A DNA stretch of 64,000 nucleotides from Pelodera strongyloides (taxonomy: Eukaryota > Nematoda > Chromadorea > Rhabditida > Rhabditidae). The stretch spans positions 1 to 64,000 of the forward strand of contig JAANDG010000232.1 in NCBI GenBank assembly GCA_036852015.1. Reading direction: 5' to 3'. The notes under the pieces were generated by a model. That model searched no databases and was not told the DNA's origin. It worked only from the letters and a program-made list of their open reading frames with translations. Numbering within the stretch: the stretch's first letter is position 1; every line of letters begins with the position of its first letter. A program made the translations under genes and the position numbers. Of the stretch, positions 42,801 to 46,930 are shown in pieces.

Positions 42801-44924
42801 GGTTTTCGGGCTAGGGCCAGGCTAATTTGCATATCAATTCACTCATGTATTCAATTTTATAAATGTTCAGGTCCAAAGTGGAATCGCGCCTCCGACCAGC
42901 AATTAACGTCCACGTCGCTCATCATGCAATTGCCGGTAATTGTTGTGGGAAGACATGACTACGATACTTACAAAGACGCCTTTGAACGGCTAAAAGATAC
43001 AGGTAGGTTTGTCGAGTTAGCGGCCTAAGACACAGCCCCGGACTTGAAACAGCACTAGTCTAGCAACTGGTCAAGTGCATCTATGAGCACGTGACAACAC
43101 GAATTGTGATTCCGAATAGTTTTTTGATACATATATACTTCATAACATATGCAATCAAAAGGATACGCTAAGACTAACCGCTTCACAACAATTCCTACTA
43201 ACGAGGGACCAAACTAATGCACATACAAACTTCATTAAAATCAAGTAAAGTGTATCCCAAAAGGCTGATGATACTTTGTAAGCGAGTTGAGCAATTGGGA
43301 TTCACTGAGTGCCCATGCTGTTTTCTTGGTTACATAGAAAACTGCCAAGCGGCGTAAGTTTTTGGAAAATCTGCTGGACTGGAACCTCTGAGGCGAAATA
43401 CGGGCAGGTTTTTGAAACTCTTCGTGGACAACTGGATTCTTATATGTTTATGCGAACTTGCTCGAATTCAGATGGCTTTTTATTCTAATTCTCATTTGCA
43501 TAAGCTGCAGAAGAATGCTGTTGTGCTCGATGTGTTTCAAAAACCGGCCGATATGTCGCTTTAATAATAAAGATTTCCTTTAGCCTTCGAGATTGGTATG
43601 ATTTCCGTGGAGGCTGAGACGGATCTGGAACAATCAAGGAATCTTATTCATAAATTGCTGACCGACCATCCGTGTCTACCGTATGAATACACGCAGGAGT
43701 GGCGTTTCTTGGACTGTACGTTTTATATTTGAGCCGATAGTGTTTATTACAGTAGTAAGAGTCTTCTGTTTGAAAGTAAAGAAGTACGTATAGAATACGA
43801 TGCGTTCACGATACTTTCACACTGTATAACATCCGGTTTGTGAAACGTAATTTGGACGATTTAGTCCGTTTTTATAACATCCAGTTTTTGAAACGAATTT
43901 GAAAAATCATGTGGTATATGCAAATAACTGCGCGATTGTTAGACGAACACCCAAATGCATACCACAGTCACAGAGGTTTCCTAGGTAGATTCACCACAAG
44001 GGAAGCTAGACATACATGTCCTCCTACCGTTTTTGAGGATTCGGTTGATATAACGAGTTATGTACTACTTAATTAATAATAATTATGAAATAACACTTAA
44101 TTTCAGACGTGACCAACGCAGAAGAGGGAACGTTCCGAGTTTCACGGCACGCCGAGCACATCCAATCGGTATCGGATATTTGCAACCCGGACGAATGTCT
44201 ACTTATACTGGACGACGCATTCCCAAGCATTACAAGTCGAGGAGCGGCAATTGGTAAATTTTTATATCAATGTTAATTCATTATATCGGTGAACTTCTCG
44301 GTAATACATCCCTTACTTTGTTTACTGTATTAATTGCGAAAATTATTTAAAAAAAAACTTGCTTATAAAATAAACTGCACTTTTCGTGGATTCCGCTGTC
44401 ATATTGCGGCTCTTTCATTCCTCGTATATTAGCTTTACGTTAGTAGTGAGAAAAGTGTTGTTTGTGTGTAGCTATATCACACCTACCCACTCACGATTCA
44501 AACTCCCGCGCTCATAAGCTACGGTATTTGCATTCACTTTGCATTTTCGCATCGTTGCTAGACGCGACGTCGACGCGACGCCGCATTCTGCCTTCGCTCG
44601 CTTATTGGTTGTATGATGTGATAGTGCGAAGCACAAACTTAATGGGGTTTCTAAGTATCCCAAAAACTAGGTGTGATTCTGTCAATACTACCGTATTTCT
44701 GCACGAAACTTGCATATATAATATGAAAAATTAAAAAAATATTCTCGTGTAGTTCCAAAAGACTGTAAATTTTCACCATACTTGGAAACCCTATAATTGT
44801 TCTCGGAGTGTAACGTAGGGAAAAGCTTTACTTCTCTATATTATATATAACTTTCCTTTTCAGCCACTGATCTGGTCTTCTCGCCCAAACATCCGTCTGG
44901 GCCACAAATGTTCCCTCCGACAAA
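7156..44924 (+). CDS. rdgA: Type IV diacylglycerol kinase (rdgA/DGK-zeta/iota-like), up to 40 exons, C-terminus not found
   Basis: The enzyme phosphorylates diacylglycerol to phosphatidic acid at membranes, attenuating DAG signalling (PKC, TRP channels, synaptic Munc13). Exons 20-40 are clearly this family. They carry the RKALAKS lead-in, two C1 zinc fingers (about residues 755-900 of the model), the catalytic motifs [23 protein letters not shown] and [12 protein letters not shown] (about 945-1045), and the accessory-domain motifs [20 protein letters not shown] and IPMQVDGEPC (about 1100-1290). Phrases such as [33 protein letters not shown] and GWILRLPNR resemble fly rdgA more than the vertebrate enzymes. 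Exons 1-19 are assigned by splice signals, codon continuity and matching phase, and show little recognisable homology. The model sums to about 4,364 coding nt. The ankyrin repeats expected at the C-terminus were not located, so the gene probably runs past the window or has an undetected last part. Confidence is near certain for the kinase identity and moderate for the N-terminal half. Confidence 0.93.
7437..7643 (+). CDS. Exon 2 of the DGK gene, N-terminal helical region
   Basis: Acceptor TAGTTCAG precedes 7437 and donor GTATGT follows 7643. The preferred frame gives a structured-looking helix ([20 protein letters not shown]) and leaves one nucleotide that fits exon 3. A second frame starting with ATG exactly at 7437 is also open throughout ([19 protein letters not shown]). 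It was disfavoured because only the first frame continues through exons 3, 4 and 5. Confidence 0.6.
8085..8162 (+). CDS. Exon 3 of the DGK gene
   Basis: Acceptor ACTTTTAG, donor GTTTGT, 78 nt, phase 1 on both sides. The product reads [20 protein letters not shown] and onward. No homology is recognised; it is assigned by splice signals and phase. Confidence 0.55.
8600..8782. mobile_element. Family A MITE (copy 1)
   Basis: Termini ATACCGG-CGGTTTTTGAAACGCAT and the complement CCGCCGGTATTTCGCTTTAA; the left end is degenerate. Lies in intron 3. Confidence 0.85.
9260..9324 (+). CDS. Exon 4 of the DGK gene
   Basis: Acceptor AAACAG, donor GTGATG. It enters with one nucleotide from exon 3 and ends in phase 0, which exon 5 needs. 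It encodes an amphipathic helix ([18 protein letters not shown]). The phase bridge from exons 2-3 to exon 5 is the main argument for it. Confidence 0.55.
9941..10105 (+). CDS. Exon 5 of the DGK gene, Ser/Lys-rich
   Basis: Strong acceptor ACATTTCCAG and donor GTTTAT enclose 55 open codons ([20 protein letters not shown] and onward). Several Arg-x-x-Ser sites look like basophilic kinase targets. The internal ATG at 9947, six bases after the acceptor, could be an alternative start for a trans-spliced transcript. Confidence 0.6.
10619..10657 (+). CDS. Exon 6 of the DGK gene (13 codons)
   Basis: A 39-nt microexon in phase 0 on both sides, with acceptor TCGTCTAG and a consensus donor GTGAGT. It encodes [13 protein letters not shown]. 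It is short, so it rests on the splice signals and phase. Confidence 0.5.
11131..11470. repeat. 340-bp TGTGCG/GT compound microsatellite
   Basis: Long alternation of TGTG, TGCG and TGTTTG units, open in several frames on both strands only because of its composition. It ends about 50 bp before candidate exon 7. Confidence 0.95.
11518..11571 (+). CDS. Optional cassette exon 7 of the DGK gene
   Basis: Acceptor TTTTATTCAG and donor GTGACG enclose 54 nt in phase 0 on both sides, so it can be included or skipped without changing frame. The translation is Trp-rich and unlike its neighbours. It lies just after a 340-bp GT/GC microsatellite. The exon is weakly supported. Confidence 0.3.
11690..11745. 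repeat. CT-rich low-complexity tract
   Basis: CCCTCTCTCCCCCACTCTCT-type sequence. Confidence 0.85.
12007..12184 (+). CDS. Exon 8 of the DGK gene, Ser-rich then charged
   Basis: The open frame reads [20 protein letters not shown] and then a Glu/Arg-rich part, ending at donor GTGAAG with one nucleotide that fits exon 9. The 5' edge is uncertain. An AG at 12006 keeps phase 0 from exon 6 or 7; a better-looking TTCTAG at 12016 would need one carried nucleotide. ATG codons at 12035-12045 could also start a shorter isoform. Confidence 0.55.
12500..12655. repeat. GC-rich palindromic segment
   Basis: Rich in GCGCC, GCGGC and GTGCGCC words, unlike the flanking AT-rich intron. Similar islands occur near 26.2, 42.2, 46.0, 46.5, 57.8, 58.5, 62.4 and 63.6 kb, so it is called as a repeat class and not as an exon. 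Confidence 0.5.
12695..12812 (+). CDS. Exon 9 of the DGK gene
   Basis: Acceptor AACTTCAG, donor GTACGT. It reads [20 protein letters not shown] and ends in an acidic stretch, [12 protein letters not shown]. Phases match exon 8 and, across a 7.7-kb intron, exon 10. Confidence 0.6.
12881..13166. mobile_element. 286-bp MITE with CCCGTATT termini and CTACCAG repeats
   Basis: The terminal CCCGTATTATCGCG is mirrored by CGCGAGAATACGGG. The interior carries many copies of CTACCA / TGGTAGGCC in both orientations. Confidence 0.8.
14463..14620. repeat. CT microsatellite
   Basis: Mostly (CT)n with interruptions. Confidence 0.95.
15019..15200. mobile_element. Family A MITE (copy 2)
   Basis: TTAA at both ends, termini AGCGAAATACCGGCCGGTTT and complement, about 178 bp inside. 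No coding capacity. Confidence 0.92.
15466..15560. repeat. Interstitial TTAGGC (telomere-type) array
   Basis: About 14 units of TTAGGC with a few GCTCAGG variants. TTAGGC is the nematode telomere unit. A short TTTAGG run follows at 15597-15613. Confidence 0.92.
16621..16742. repeat. CT microsatellite
   Basis: (CTCTCA)n then (CT)n. Confidence 0.95.
17199..17380. mobile_element. Family A MITE (copy 3)
   Basis: TTAA-flanked; the left end is AGCGAAATAACAGCCGG, the right end complete. Its interior TTATGTTAAGTTACTCG shows the ancestral TTAA used by the nested element at 52892. Confidence 0.9.
18773..18933. mobile_element. Family B MITE (AAAGCGGTATAACAGGCGG type)
   Basis: Left AAAGCGGTATAACAGGCGGT, right ACCATACCGCTTTAA. 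Similar termini occur at 14.3, 17.7, 19.9, 41.6 and 42.6 kb. Confidence 0.75.
19454..19882 (+). other. Unassigned 142-codon open frame with a 17-residue repeat
   Basis: Two copies of a 51-bp repeat give [17 protein letters not shown] and [17 protein letters not shown]. An acceptor-like GTGTTGCAG lies at its start. No homology recognised; could be an alternative terminal exon within intron 9 or a chance frame in a repeat. Confidence 0.2.
20114..20295. mobile_element. Family A MITE (copy 4)
   Basis: TTAA-flanked; left AGCGACGCACCGGCCGG, right CCTGTCGGTATTTCGCT. Confidence 0.9.
20489..20618 (+). CDS. Exon 10 of the DGK gene
   Basis: Acceptor CTTTATTTAG, donor GTTTTC. It encodes a Cys-containing start followed by [20 protein letters not shown], and ends in CTDVEKK, which continues in phase 0 into the [11 protein letters not shown] of exon 11. 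GC content is much higher than in the flanking introns. Confidence 0.6.
20845..21145. repeat. Cluster of TGCGAATTCGCA palindromes
   Basis: The self-complementary word TGCGAATTCGCA or a close variant, often followed by CCGG, occurs about nine times in 300 bp, in both orientations by definition. No coding function is apparent. Confidence 0.85.
21200..21460 (-). pseudogene. Minus-strand exon-like module 1 (unknown protein, frameshifted)
   Basis: Reading the minus strand after an acceptor-like TTTATTTAG near 21467, the frame gives [20 protein letters not shown] and GNEIDILVQ. After a frame break near 21365 it continues as [20 protein letters not shown] and [15 protein letters not shown]. Related modules follow at 22.7 and 23.6 kb. 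The family is not recognised. Confidence 0.4.
21504..21535. repeat. CT microsatellite
   Basis: Perfect (CT)16 or so. Confidence 0.95.
21720..21955. repeat. Duplicated 230-bp segment (copy 1)
   Basis: Nearly identical to 23048-23280, starting CCCTCCCCATTTAGACTCCC and including CTCCGAGTGGCGGGCCCGAG. Both copies follow a CT-rich tract and an exon-like module. Confidence 0.9.
22171..22422. mobile_element. Family C foldback MITE (copy 1)
   Basis: Arms TAGGGCGCATTCGAGTTGGA...TTTTCCGGAAAAG and the complement ending GAATGCGCCCTA. Copy 2 lies at 39024-39253 in intron 29. Confidence 0.9.
22690..22832 (-). pseudogene. Minus-strand exon-like module 2
   Basis: After an acceptor-like TTCGCTCAG on the minus strand, one frame gives [20 protein letters not shown] and [15 protein letters not shown], which shares LVDVDFL with module 1. 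Another frame is also open, so the coding frame is uncertain. Confidence 0.35.
22885..23035. repeat. CT-rich tract
   Basis: CCTCTCTCT and CCCTCTATCTC composition. Confidence 0.9.
23048..23280. repeat. Duplicated 230-bp segment (copy 2)
   Basis: See 21720-21955; only scattered substitutions differ. Confidence 0.9.
23575..23702 (-). pseudogene. Minus-strand exon-like module 3 (frameshifted)
   Basis: A very good minus-strand acceptor TTTTTCAG at 23703-23710 is followed by [13 protein letters not shown]. After a frame break it reads [20 protein letters not shown]. It resembles modules 1-2 in layout. Confidence 0.35.
24500..24670. repeat. ATTTGGTGACC repeat region
   Basis: Several copies of CATTTGGTGACC / GGTCACCAAATG in both orientations. 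Related sequence occurs at 26.95, 33.7, 47.25 and 51.15 kb. Confidence 0.7.
24738..24941 (+). CDS. Exon 11 of the DGK gene, Lys/Glu-rich
   Basis: 68 open codons between acceptor ATATTCTAG and donor GTGAGA. The sequence is dominated by Lys, Glu and Arg, probably a charged single helix or disordered linker. An internal basic patch ([27 protein letters not shown]) could be a phosphorylation or membrane-binding segment comparable in place to the MARCKS-like region of DGK-zeta. That comparison is inference. Confidence 0.7.
25558..25679 (+). CDS. Exon 12 of the DGK gene
   Basis: Acceptor AATTTTCCAG, donor GTATGG. It continues the charged region ([20 protein letters not shown]) and then becomes [18 protein letters not shown]. 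It leaves AG for exon 13. Confidence 0.7.
25903..25983 (+). CDS. Exon 13 of the DGK gene
   Basis: Acceptor ACATTACAG, donor GTGTGT. It reads [20 protein letters not shown] and ends GDER. A family of about 25-bp repeats begins about 30 bp after the donor. Confidence 0.65.
26018..26215. repeat. GGTATACGGTAGGCCGGTGCCT repeats
   Basis: Four imperfect units of about 25 bp, then an inverted counterpart, TATACTGGTGCCGGGCCAACC. Starts close to the exon 13 donor. Confidence 0.8.
26205..26430. mobile_element. GC-rich element with GCGTGCA repeats
   Basis: Many TTGCACGCC / GGCGTGCA words. The right end CACGCCAAGTTTCGTCAGTG is shared with 63515-63815, and in part with 57820-57840. Confidence 0.65.
27915..28060. 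repeat. Four imperfect GGTAAGTTACCG-containing repeats
   Basis: Units of about 35-55 bp contain GCGGCGGTAAGTTACCG or GGAGGTAAGCTACCG. The core is a palindrome that includes a 5' splice-site consensus GTAAGT. Confidence 0.8.
28766..28944. mobile_element. Family A MITE (copy 5)
   Basis: TTAA-flanked, left AGCGAAATACCTGCCGG; the right end has lost a few bases (ACCGGTGTTTCGCT). Confidence 0.9.
29240..29355. repeat. CT microsatellite
   Basis: (CT)n with regular TTT interruptions. Confidence 0.95.
29460..29640. mobile_element. Family A/B hybrid MITE
   Basis: TTAA at both ends; left AGCGAAATAACGGCCGG, right ACCGGGTGTTATACGGCT, so the two termini belong to different subfamilies. Confidence 0.8.
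29905..30094. mobile_element. Family A MITE with B-type left end (copy 6)
   Basis: Left AGCGGTATAACATCCGG, right ATCGGCCGGTATTTCGCTTT. Confidence 0.8.
30246..30320 (+). tRNA. tRNA-like sequence in intron 13 (likely pseudogene or SINE)
   Basis: A-box-like GTGGCTCAATGGCG and B-box-like GTGTTCGAATCCATC, but no full cloverleaf could be drawn. It ends about 30 bp before exon 14. Confidence 0.3.
30350..30480 (+). CDS. Exon 14 of the DGK gene
   Basis: Acceptor AAACTTCAG, consensus donor GTAAGA. It encodes an acidic segment ([20 protein letters not shown]) followed by a CxxC-like ACAHC and a basic helix [13 protein letters not shown]. Phase fits exon 13 across 4.4 kb and exon 15. Confidence 0.65.
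30673..30724 (+). CDS. Exon 15 of the DGK gene
   Basis: Acceptor TAATTTTTAG. It continues the helix of exon 14 as [18 protein letters not shown]. Two donors lie close together: GTGGGT at 30725 keeps the frame into exon 16, while GTACGC at 30729 would not. Confidence 0.55.
30808..30912. repeat. CT microsatellite
   Basis: (CT)n with TTT interruptions in intron 15, upstream of the possible internal start in exon 16. Confidence 0.95.
31025..31144 (+). CDS. Exon 16 of the DGK gene, acidic/Ser-Thr-rich; possible internal start
   Basis: Acceptor CTTTTCAG, donor GTTTGT. It encodes [20 protein letters not shown] and a Ser/Thr-rich tail. The ATG at 31032 lies eight bases after a near-ideal nematode 3' splice site in the context AAAATGG, so it may start a short isoform by SL trans-splicing. 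Confidence 0.65.
32346..32787. mobile_element. Family E foldback element
   Basis: Long nearly perfect arms (AGGGACGGGCCCATCAAAAT... and complement) around a short loop, with TTAA at 32342-32345 and 32788-32791. The right TTAA is shared with the next MITE. Confidence 0.9.
32792..32965. mobile_element. Family A MITE (copy 7)
   Basis: Complete termini AGCGAAATACCGGCCGGTTT and complement, TTAA on both sides. Abuts the family E element. Confidence 0.93.
33328..33412 (+). CDS. Exon 17 of the DGK gene
   Basis: Acceptor CTTTTGCAG, donor GTCTGT. It is Ser/Pro-rich ([20 protein letters not shown]) and ends in an acidic stretch. It enters with one nucleotide and exits in phase 0. Confidence 0.65.
33465..33675. 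repeat. TTACACGATA palindrome-rich segment
   Basis: The word TTACACGATA or its complement TATCGTGTAA occurs at least four times, with further TATCGT/ACGATA words, inside intron 17. Probably a foldback element. Confidence 0.7.
33801..33872 (-). tRNA. Minus-strand tRNA-Glu-like sequence (likely pseudogene)
   Basis: Reads GGTGTAGTGGCTAGCGTCG, a TTCAC anticodon-loop-like part and GCGGGTTCAATACC. It resembles a tRNA-Glu body with decayed stems. Confidence 0.4.
33920..34058 (+). CDS. Exon 18 of the DGK gene
   Basis: Acceptor CTTCGGCAG, donor GTAGAT. The product is [20 protein letters not shown] followed by [20 protein letters not shown], resembling a disordered region with one short helix. A minus-strand tRNA-like sequence ends about 50 bp upstream. 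Confidence 0.7.
34396..34537 (+). CDS. Exon 19 of the DGK gene
   Basis: Acceptor CAATTTCAG, donor GTTTGC. It encodes [20 protein letters not shown] and then [11 protein letters not shown], and runs straight into the conserved RKALAKS of exon 20. This continuity ties the N-terminal exons to the kinase. Confidence 0.8.
35031..35208. mobile_element. Family A MITE (copy 8)
   Basis: TTAA-flanked; left GGCGAAAAATCAGCCGG, right complete. Ends 28 bp before exon 20. Confidence 0.92.
35237..35336 (+). CDS. rdgA: Exon 20: conserved RKALAKS segment before the first C1 domain
   Basis: It reads [20 protein letters not shown] and ends RYWLDEQ. The RKAL[AT]KS start is a hallmark of type IV DGKs just ahead of the first C1 domain. 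Acceptor TTTGTAG lies 28 bp after the end of a TTAA MITE. Confidence 0.92.
35564..35651 (+). CDS. rdgA: Exon 21: start of first C1 zinc finger
   Basis: It encodes [20 protein letters not shown] and then CYLGDK, with the His and first Cys ligands of C1 domain 1. Two in-frame donors exist, at 35643 (GTGATA) and 35652 (GTACCG). The downstream one is preferred because it gives near-normal Cys spacing; the upstream one would remove three residues. Confidence 0.88.
35827..35912 (+). CDS. rdgA: Exon 22: core of first C1 zinc finger
   Basis: Acceptor CTTTTCAG. It encodes [20 protein letters not shown] and then CFPLLAK, containing four of the zinc ligands. It ends in phase 0 before an intron that holds a 473-bp foldback element. 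Confidence 0.95.
36069..36541. mobile_element. Family D foldback element at the exon 23 splice acceptor
   Basis: Arms of about 230 bp are almost perfectly complementary (AGGGATGGGTTCAC at the left, GTGAACCCATCCCT at the right). TTAA lies at 36065-36068 and 36542-36545. The A of the right TTAA and the next G form the AG of the exon 23 acceptor. Related ends occur at 35525-35540 and 50785-50802. Confidence 0.93.
36547..36662 (+). CDS. rdgA: Exon 23: end of C1-1 and start of C1-2
   Basis: It reads [20 protein letters not shown] and then [13 protein letters not shown], matching the CK-TFRE end of the first C1 and the HHW start of the second in type IV DGKs. The acceptor is an unusual TTTAAG, formed where a foldback element and its TTAA target duplication meet the exon. 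Confidence 0.92.
36836..36893 (+). CDS. rdgA: Exon 24: second C1 domain
   Basis: Encodes [19 protein letters not shown], the CxxC and the conserved SFQQK-F block of the second C1 domain. Acceptor CAATTTTAG, donor GTTGGC. Confidence 0.95.
37198..37291 (+). CDS. rdgA: Exon 25: extended cysteine-rich region
   Basis: Encodes [17 protein letters not shown] followed by EKCDRG, the extended cysteine-rich region typical of DGKs after C1-2. Acceptor CTTTTCAG is ideal. Confidence 0.95.
37612..37706 (+). CDS. rdgA: Exon 26: linker after the C1 domains
   Basis: Encodes [20 protein letters not shown], the conserved IVPP-WI block and a basic linker leading to the catalytic domain. Acceptor CTCTTGCAG, donor GTTGAT. 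Confidence 0.95.
38164..38271 (+). CDS. rdgA: Exon 27: start of catalytic domain
   Basis: Encodes [20 protein letters not shown] and then [23 protein letters not shown] is the first conserved element of the DGK catalytic fold. Phase 0 on both sides. Confidence 0.97.
38373..38552. mobile_element. Family A MITE (copy 9)
   Basis: Complete termini with TTAA both sides, in intron 27; ends 17 bp before exon 28. Confidence 0.93.
38570..38646 (+). CDS. rdgA: Exon 28: catalytic domain
   Basis: Encodes [19 protein letters not shown], the LNPRQVFD block present in all DGKs. The acceptor follows a complete TTAA MITE by 17 bp. Confidence 0.97.
38921..39014 (+). CDS. rdgA: Exon 29: catalytic GGDG motif
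   Basis: Encodes [20 protein letters not shown] and [19 protein letters not shown] is the glycine-rich ATP-site motif; a change of its second Gly abolishes activity in this family. The motif is intact. Confidence 0.98.
39024..39253. mobile_element. Family C foldback MITE (copy 2)
   Basis: Begins AAGGGCGCATTCGAGATGGA about ten bases after the exon 29 donor and ends with CATCTCGAATGCACAC. Confidence 0.88.
39502..39566 (+). CDS. rdgA: Exon 30: catalytic domain, LPLGTGND motif
   Basis: Encodes [14 protein letters not shown], the second invariant catalytic block. Acceptor CTATTTTAG, donor GTTTTT. Confidence 0.98.
39839..39990 (+). CDS. rdgA: Exon 31: end of catalytic domain
   Basis: Encodes [20 protein letters not shown] and then [12 protein letters not shown]; the WGGG-type turn and LDRW motif are standard. 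Consensus donor GTAAGT. Confidence 0.97.
40030..40207 (-). repeat. Minus-strand tRNA-derived (SINE-like) repeat in intron 31
   Basis: The minus strand begins GGAGGGCGTGGCGCAGTGGC, has a TTGCTAA anticodon-type loop (GCT, Ser) and GGTTCGATCCCTG. It then continues about 90 bp without a matching acceptor strand. Confidence 0.5.
40636..40734 (+). CDS. rdgA: Exon 32: start of accessory domain
   Basis: Encodes [20 protein letters not shown] and then QFHHSR. NNYFS-G-DAH-AL-FH marks the DGK accessory domain. The intron before it holds a minus-strand tRNA-derived repeat. Confidence 0.97.
41126..41244 (+). CDS. rdgA: Exon 33: accessory domain
   Basis: Encodes [20 protein letters not shown] and [17 protein letters not shown], matching the NP-FNSR-N---Y block. 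Acceptor AGTTTAG, donor GTACCA. Confidence 0.96.
41611..41790 (+). CDS. rdgA: Exon 34: accessory domain
   Basis: A 60-codon exon: [28 protein letters not shown] and [14 protein letters not shown]. An internal GTACGG at 41695 is not used because the frame and homology continue. The acceptor lies 7 bp after a MITE-type terminus at 41603. Confidence 0.96.
41940..41992. repeat. GA microsatellite
   Basis: Interrupted (GA)n in intron 34. Confidence 0.9.
42052..42138 (+). CDS. rdgA: Exon 35: accessory domain
   Basis: Encodes [20 protein letters not shown] and TSKAIPMQ, matching the LQVGGHGERL-QC block of zeta/iota DGKs. Phase 0 both sides, consensus donor GTAAGA. Confidence 0.96.
42190..42335. repeat. 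GC-rich segment in intron 35
   Basis: Contains GTGCGCCACAGGAGCGCC and CCGCGACCGCGC between two exons of the accessory domain. Not coding in the kinase frame; similar in composition to the segment at 12500-12655. Confidence 0.5.
42353..42467 (+). CDS. rdgA: Exon 36: end of accessory domain
   Basis: Encodes [20 protein letters not shown] and then [17 protein letters not shown] is the conserved end of the accessory domain and the basic tail follows. Acceptor ATTTTCAG. Confidence 0.96.
42470..42508. repeat. TTTATTGA tandem repeat
   Basis: Four units immediately after the exon 36 donor. Confidence 0.85.
42871..43002 (+). CDS. rdgA: Exon 37: post-accessory region
   Basis: Encodes [20 protein letters not shown] and [14 protein letters not shown], comparable to the LRI-V-KISM-DYE region of DGK-zeta/iota. 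Acceptor TGTTCAG. Confidence 0.9.
43391..43564. mobile_element. Family A MITE (copy 10)
   Basis: Left GGCGAAATACGGGCAGG, right CCGGCCGATATGTCGCTTTAA. Ends about 19 bp before exon 38. Confidence 0.88.
43584..43715 (+). CDS. rdgA: Exon 38: post-accessory region
   Basis: Encodes [20 protein letters not shown] and ends EWRFLD, matching the LG---V-GD-DLE and WCFLDAT blocks of type IV enzymes. The acceptor follows a TTAA MITE by 19 bp. Confidence 0.9.
44107..44253 (+). CDS. rdgA: Exon 39: post-accessory region
   Basis: Encodes [20 protein letters not shown] and [12 protein letters not shown], matching the FYRIDR-QEHL-YV-EI--DEI-ILDPE segment of DGK-zeta. Acceptor AATTTCAG, donor GTAAAT. Confidence 0.9.
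44864..44924 (+). CDS. rdgA: Exon 40: last recognised exon
   Basis: Encodes [18 protein letters not shown] with ideal acceptor CCTTTTCAG and consensus donor GTAAGT, leaving two nucleotides. A further exon must therefore follow. It was not recognised in the next 19 kb. Confidence 0.8.
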
Positions 44925-46341
44925 GTAAGTTTGAAAATATTTATTTGAATACATATTAATGAGGTCTGCAAGTATGTCCGATTTGCCTTGCAAGTATCGA
45001 ACAAATTACCGTATCTTGGCACTACACGAGAATTTCTACAGACAGTTTTTACGACCGATCGCCATGGGACCATTTTTTAAATTTCAGTAGTGCATGCACT
45101 GTGCATCTCTTGATCATTTCTCGCTTGTTATAACATGGCGGGTTTTATATAGCGCGGATAAATTTGAAAGGTGTATTCACACGATTTTGCTTATTGATGC
45201 TTGGCAAGGAAAGTTTGCGGTTTTTGGCACCCTTGCAAACCCCATAAATAGTTTGTTGGCAAATAGAGAAGAGCGAATTAAACAGGCACTGTCCTTCTAC
45301 TGTTAACGGTGTGGATATACTGCATATGAAACGGATATTTGCCATGTACATCCAGAAAAGGGGGTAAATTGAGGAATAAAGAAAAGGGTGTAAATTGAGG
45401 CATAATGGCGATAATTATTTATTAAAAAAAATCCATATAGGTCAAGTCCAATAGTGAGCGAACCGCGGCGCACAAATCAGCGACGAATCAGCGAAACTCT
45501 ACGCATTGTGTTGAGCAGTGATGCGCAGGAAACACACTTGTAGATCATTTGAGACAAGTCAGATGTGTAGACCATTTGGATCATAAAGTGGTATGATACG
45601 TGGTTTGTGAAATTATTTGACATTCTGTGCACATATGGGCATTACAATTGGCATACATCATGCACAGTAGTCCAGCAAACGTTTAAAAAGACGTTTCAGC
45701 AGCATTGTAAATCGTATAGGCAGTTGCATCTGGCATTTTCTTGCATGTATGCTTGGAAGTGGTTAAGAAATTCTATGTTTTTTAAACTTGTTTATACATG
45801 TTTCAAAATAAATGAGCCCATGGCTTGGGTATTCGATATTAGGTATTAATATCCCCCGTTTGTTCGGTTTAAAAAATATAGAATAATGTTTAAGACTGTT
45901 TTGCCAGCTTGATATTAATGCATAGATAGGTTATATTATTTTGATTACTAGCATAGGCATACAAGAGCCATACACGCTGAGGAAACATAGCCGGTGCGCG
46001 GCGTACACTGGGCTCGAAAGTGTAGGCCGCCACGCCGGTGCCCACCCCTTGTTTGCAACGCGCACCGGCCATTGTATAAAGAAGAAAAATATGATTTATT
46101 GAACAGGTTTTTCCGGAATGATGCTGTTTACTATCTTATGTATGTATTATTCTTCGTTTCACTGTTTTTCTTTAAGTATTATTGCATATTATTCTATTTG
46201 AGAACGTTGATTTTACCTTTTTCTAATATGTCTTTTTGTTTTCAACCATTGTGGAGAATTCTAAGAATTCTGAAAAAAAATCTACCGGTTTTTATGTTTA
46301 TTTTGCATTTTAGTAACTTACATATTATGACGAAACATTTT

Positions 46342-46397
<56 letters not shown>

Positions 46398-46930
46398 TTT
46401 TATGTTTTATGAGGTGAATGAAGAGTATTGTGGTTCTTTTTATAAAGTATTTTGTCATTTCCTCTTTGTTTTTTTGGGATTCTTGGAAAGTAAGTGGATA
46501 AAACTAGCCTCCACGAGAAGTTGACGGTGCGCGGCGCAAATATCAGGTCCGCTCCCGCCGCGCACCCGGCTCAGCCTTCGCCAGAGTCTCGCCAGGCTCT
46601 CGCGACTGCACCGAATGCTTTCTCGCAACAACATGGCTTACAATAAGATAGAGCGAAGATTGACCTCTTCATCTAGTTTTTATTTTCAATGTTTGCATGT
46701 TCGTCAGCGCCCGGATAACGGGTGCAACGCGAGCTTCGTTAGTGTAATTGTAAAGCAAGCGAGGATGTGTAGATAAGACTGATCCCTCCTGGCCCTAGTC
46801 CGAAGACGTCCAGCAATTTGTCATCTGGAACTCGTCTGATGGTCTGATGTCCGGGGCCTCTGCGGACCAAGTCATAAGCTTTGCCTCACTGTATTGAACC
46901 ACCCTTGAATAAACGGAGTAAACGGCGTAT
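44925..46930. other. Region after exon 40 without recognised exon
   Basis: AT-rich, with GC-rich islands at 45990-46070 and 46520-46620 (CCGGTGCGCG and CGCGCACCGG inverted) and a T run of about 50 at 46346-46396. Confidence 0.5.
46346..46396. repeat. Poly-T run of about 50
   Basis: Nearly uninterrupted T. Confidence 0.95.
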
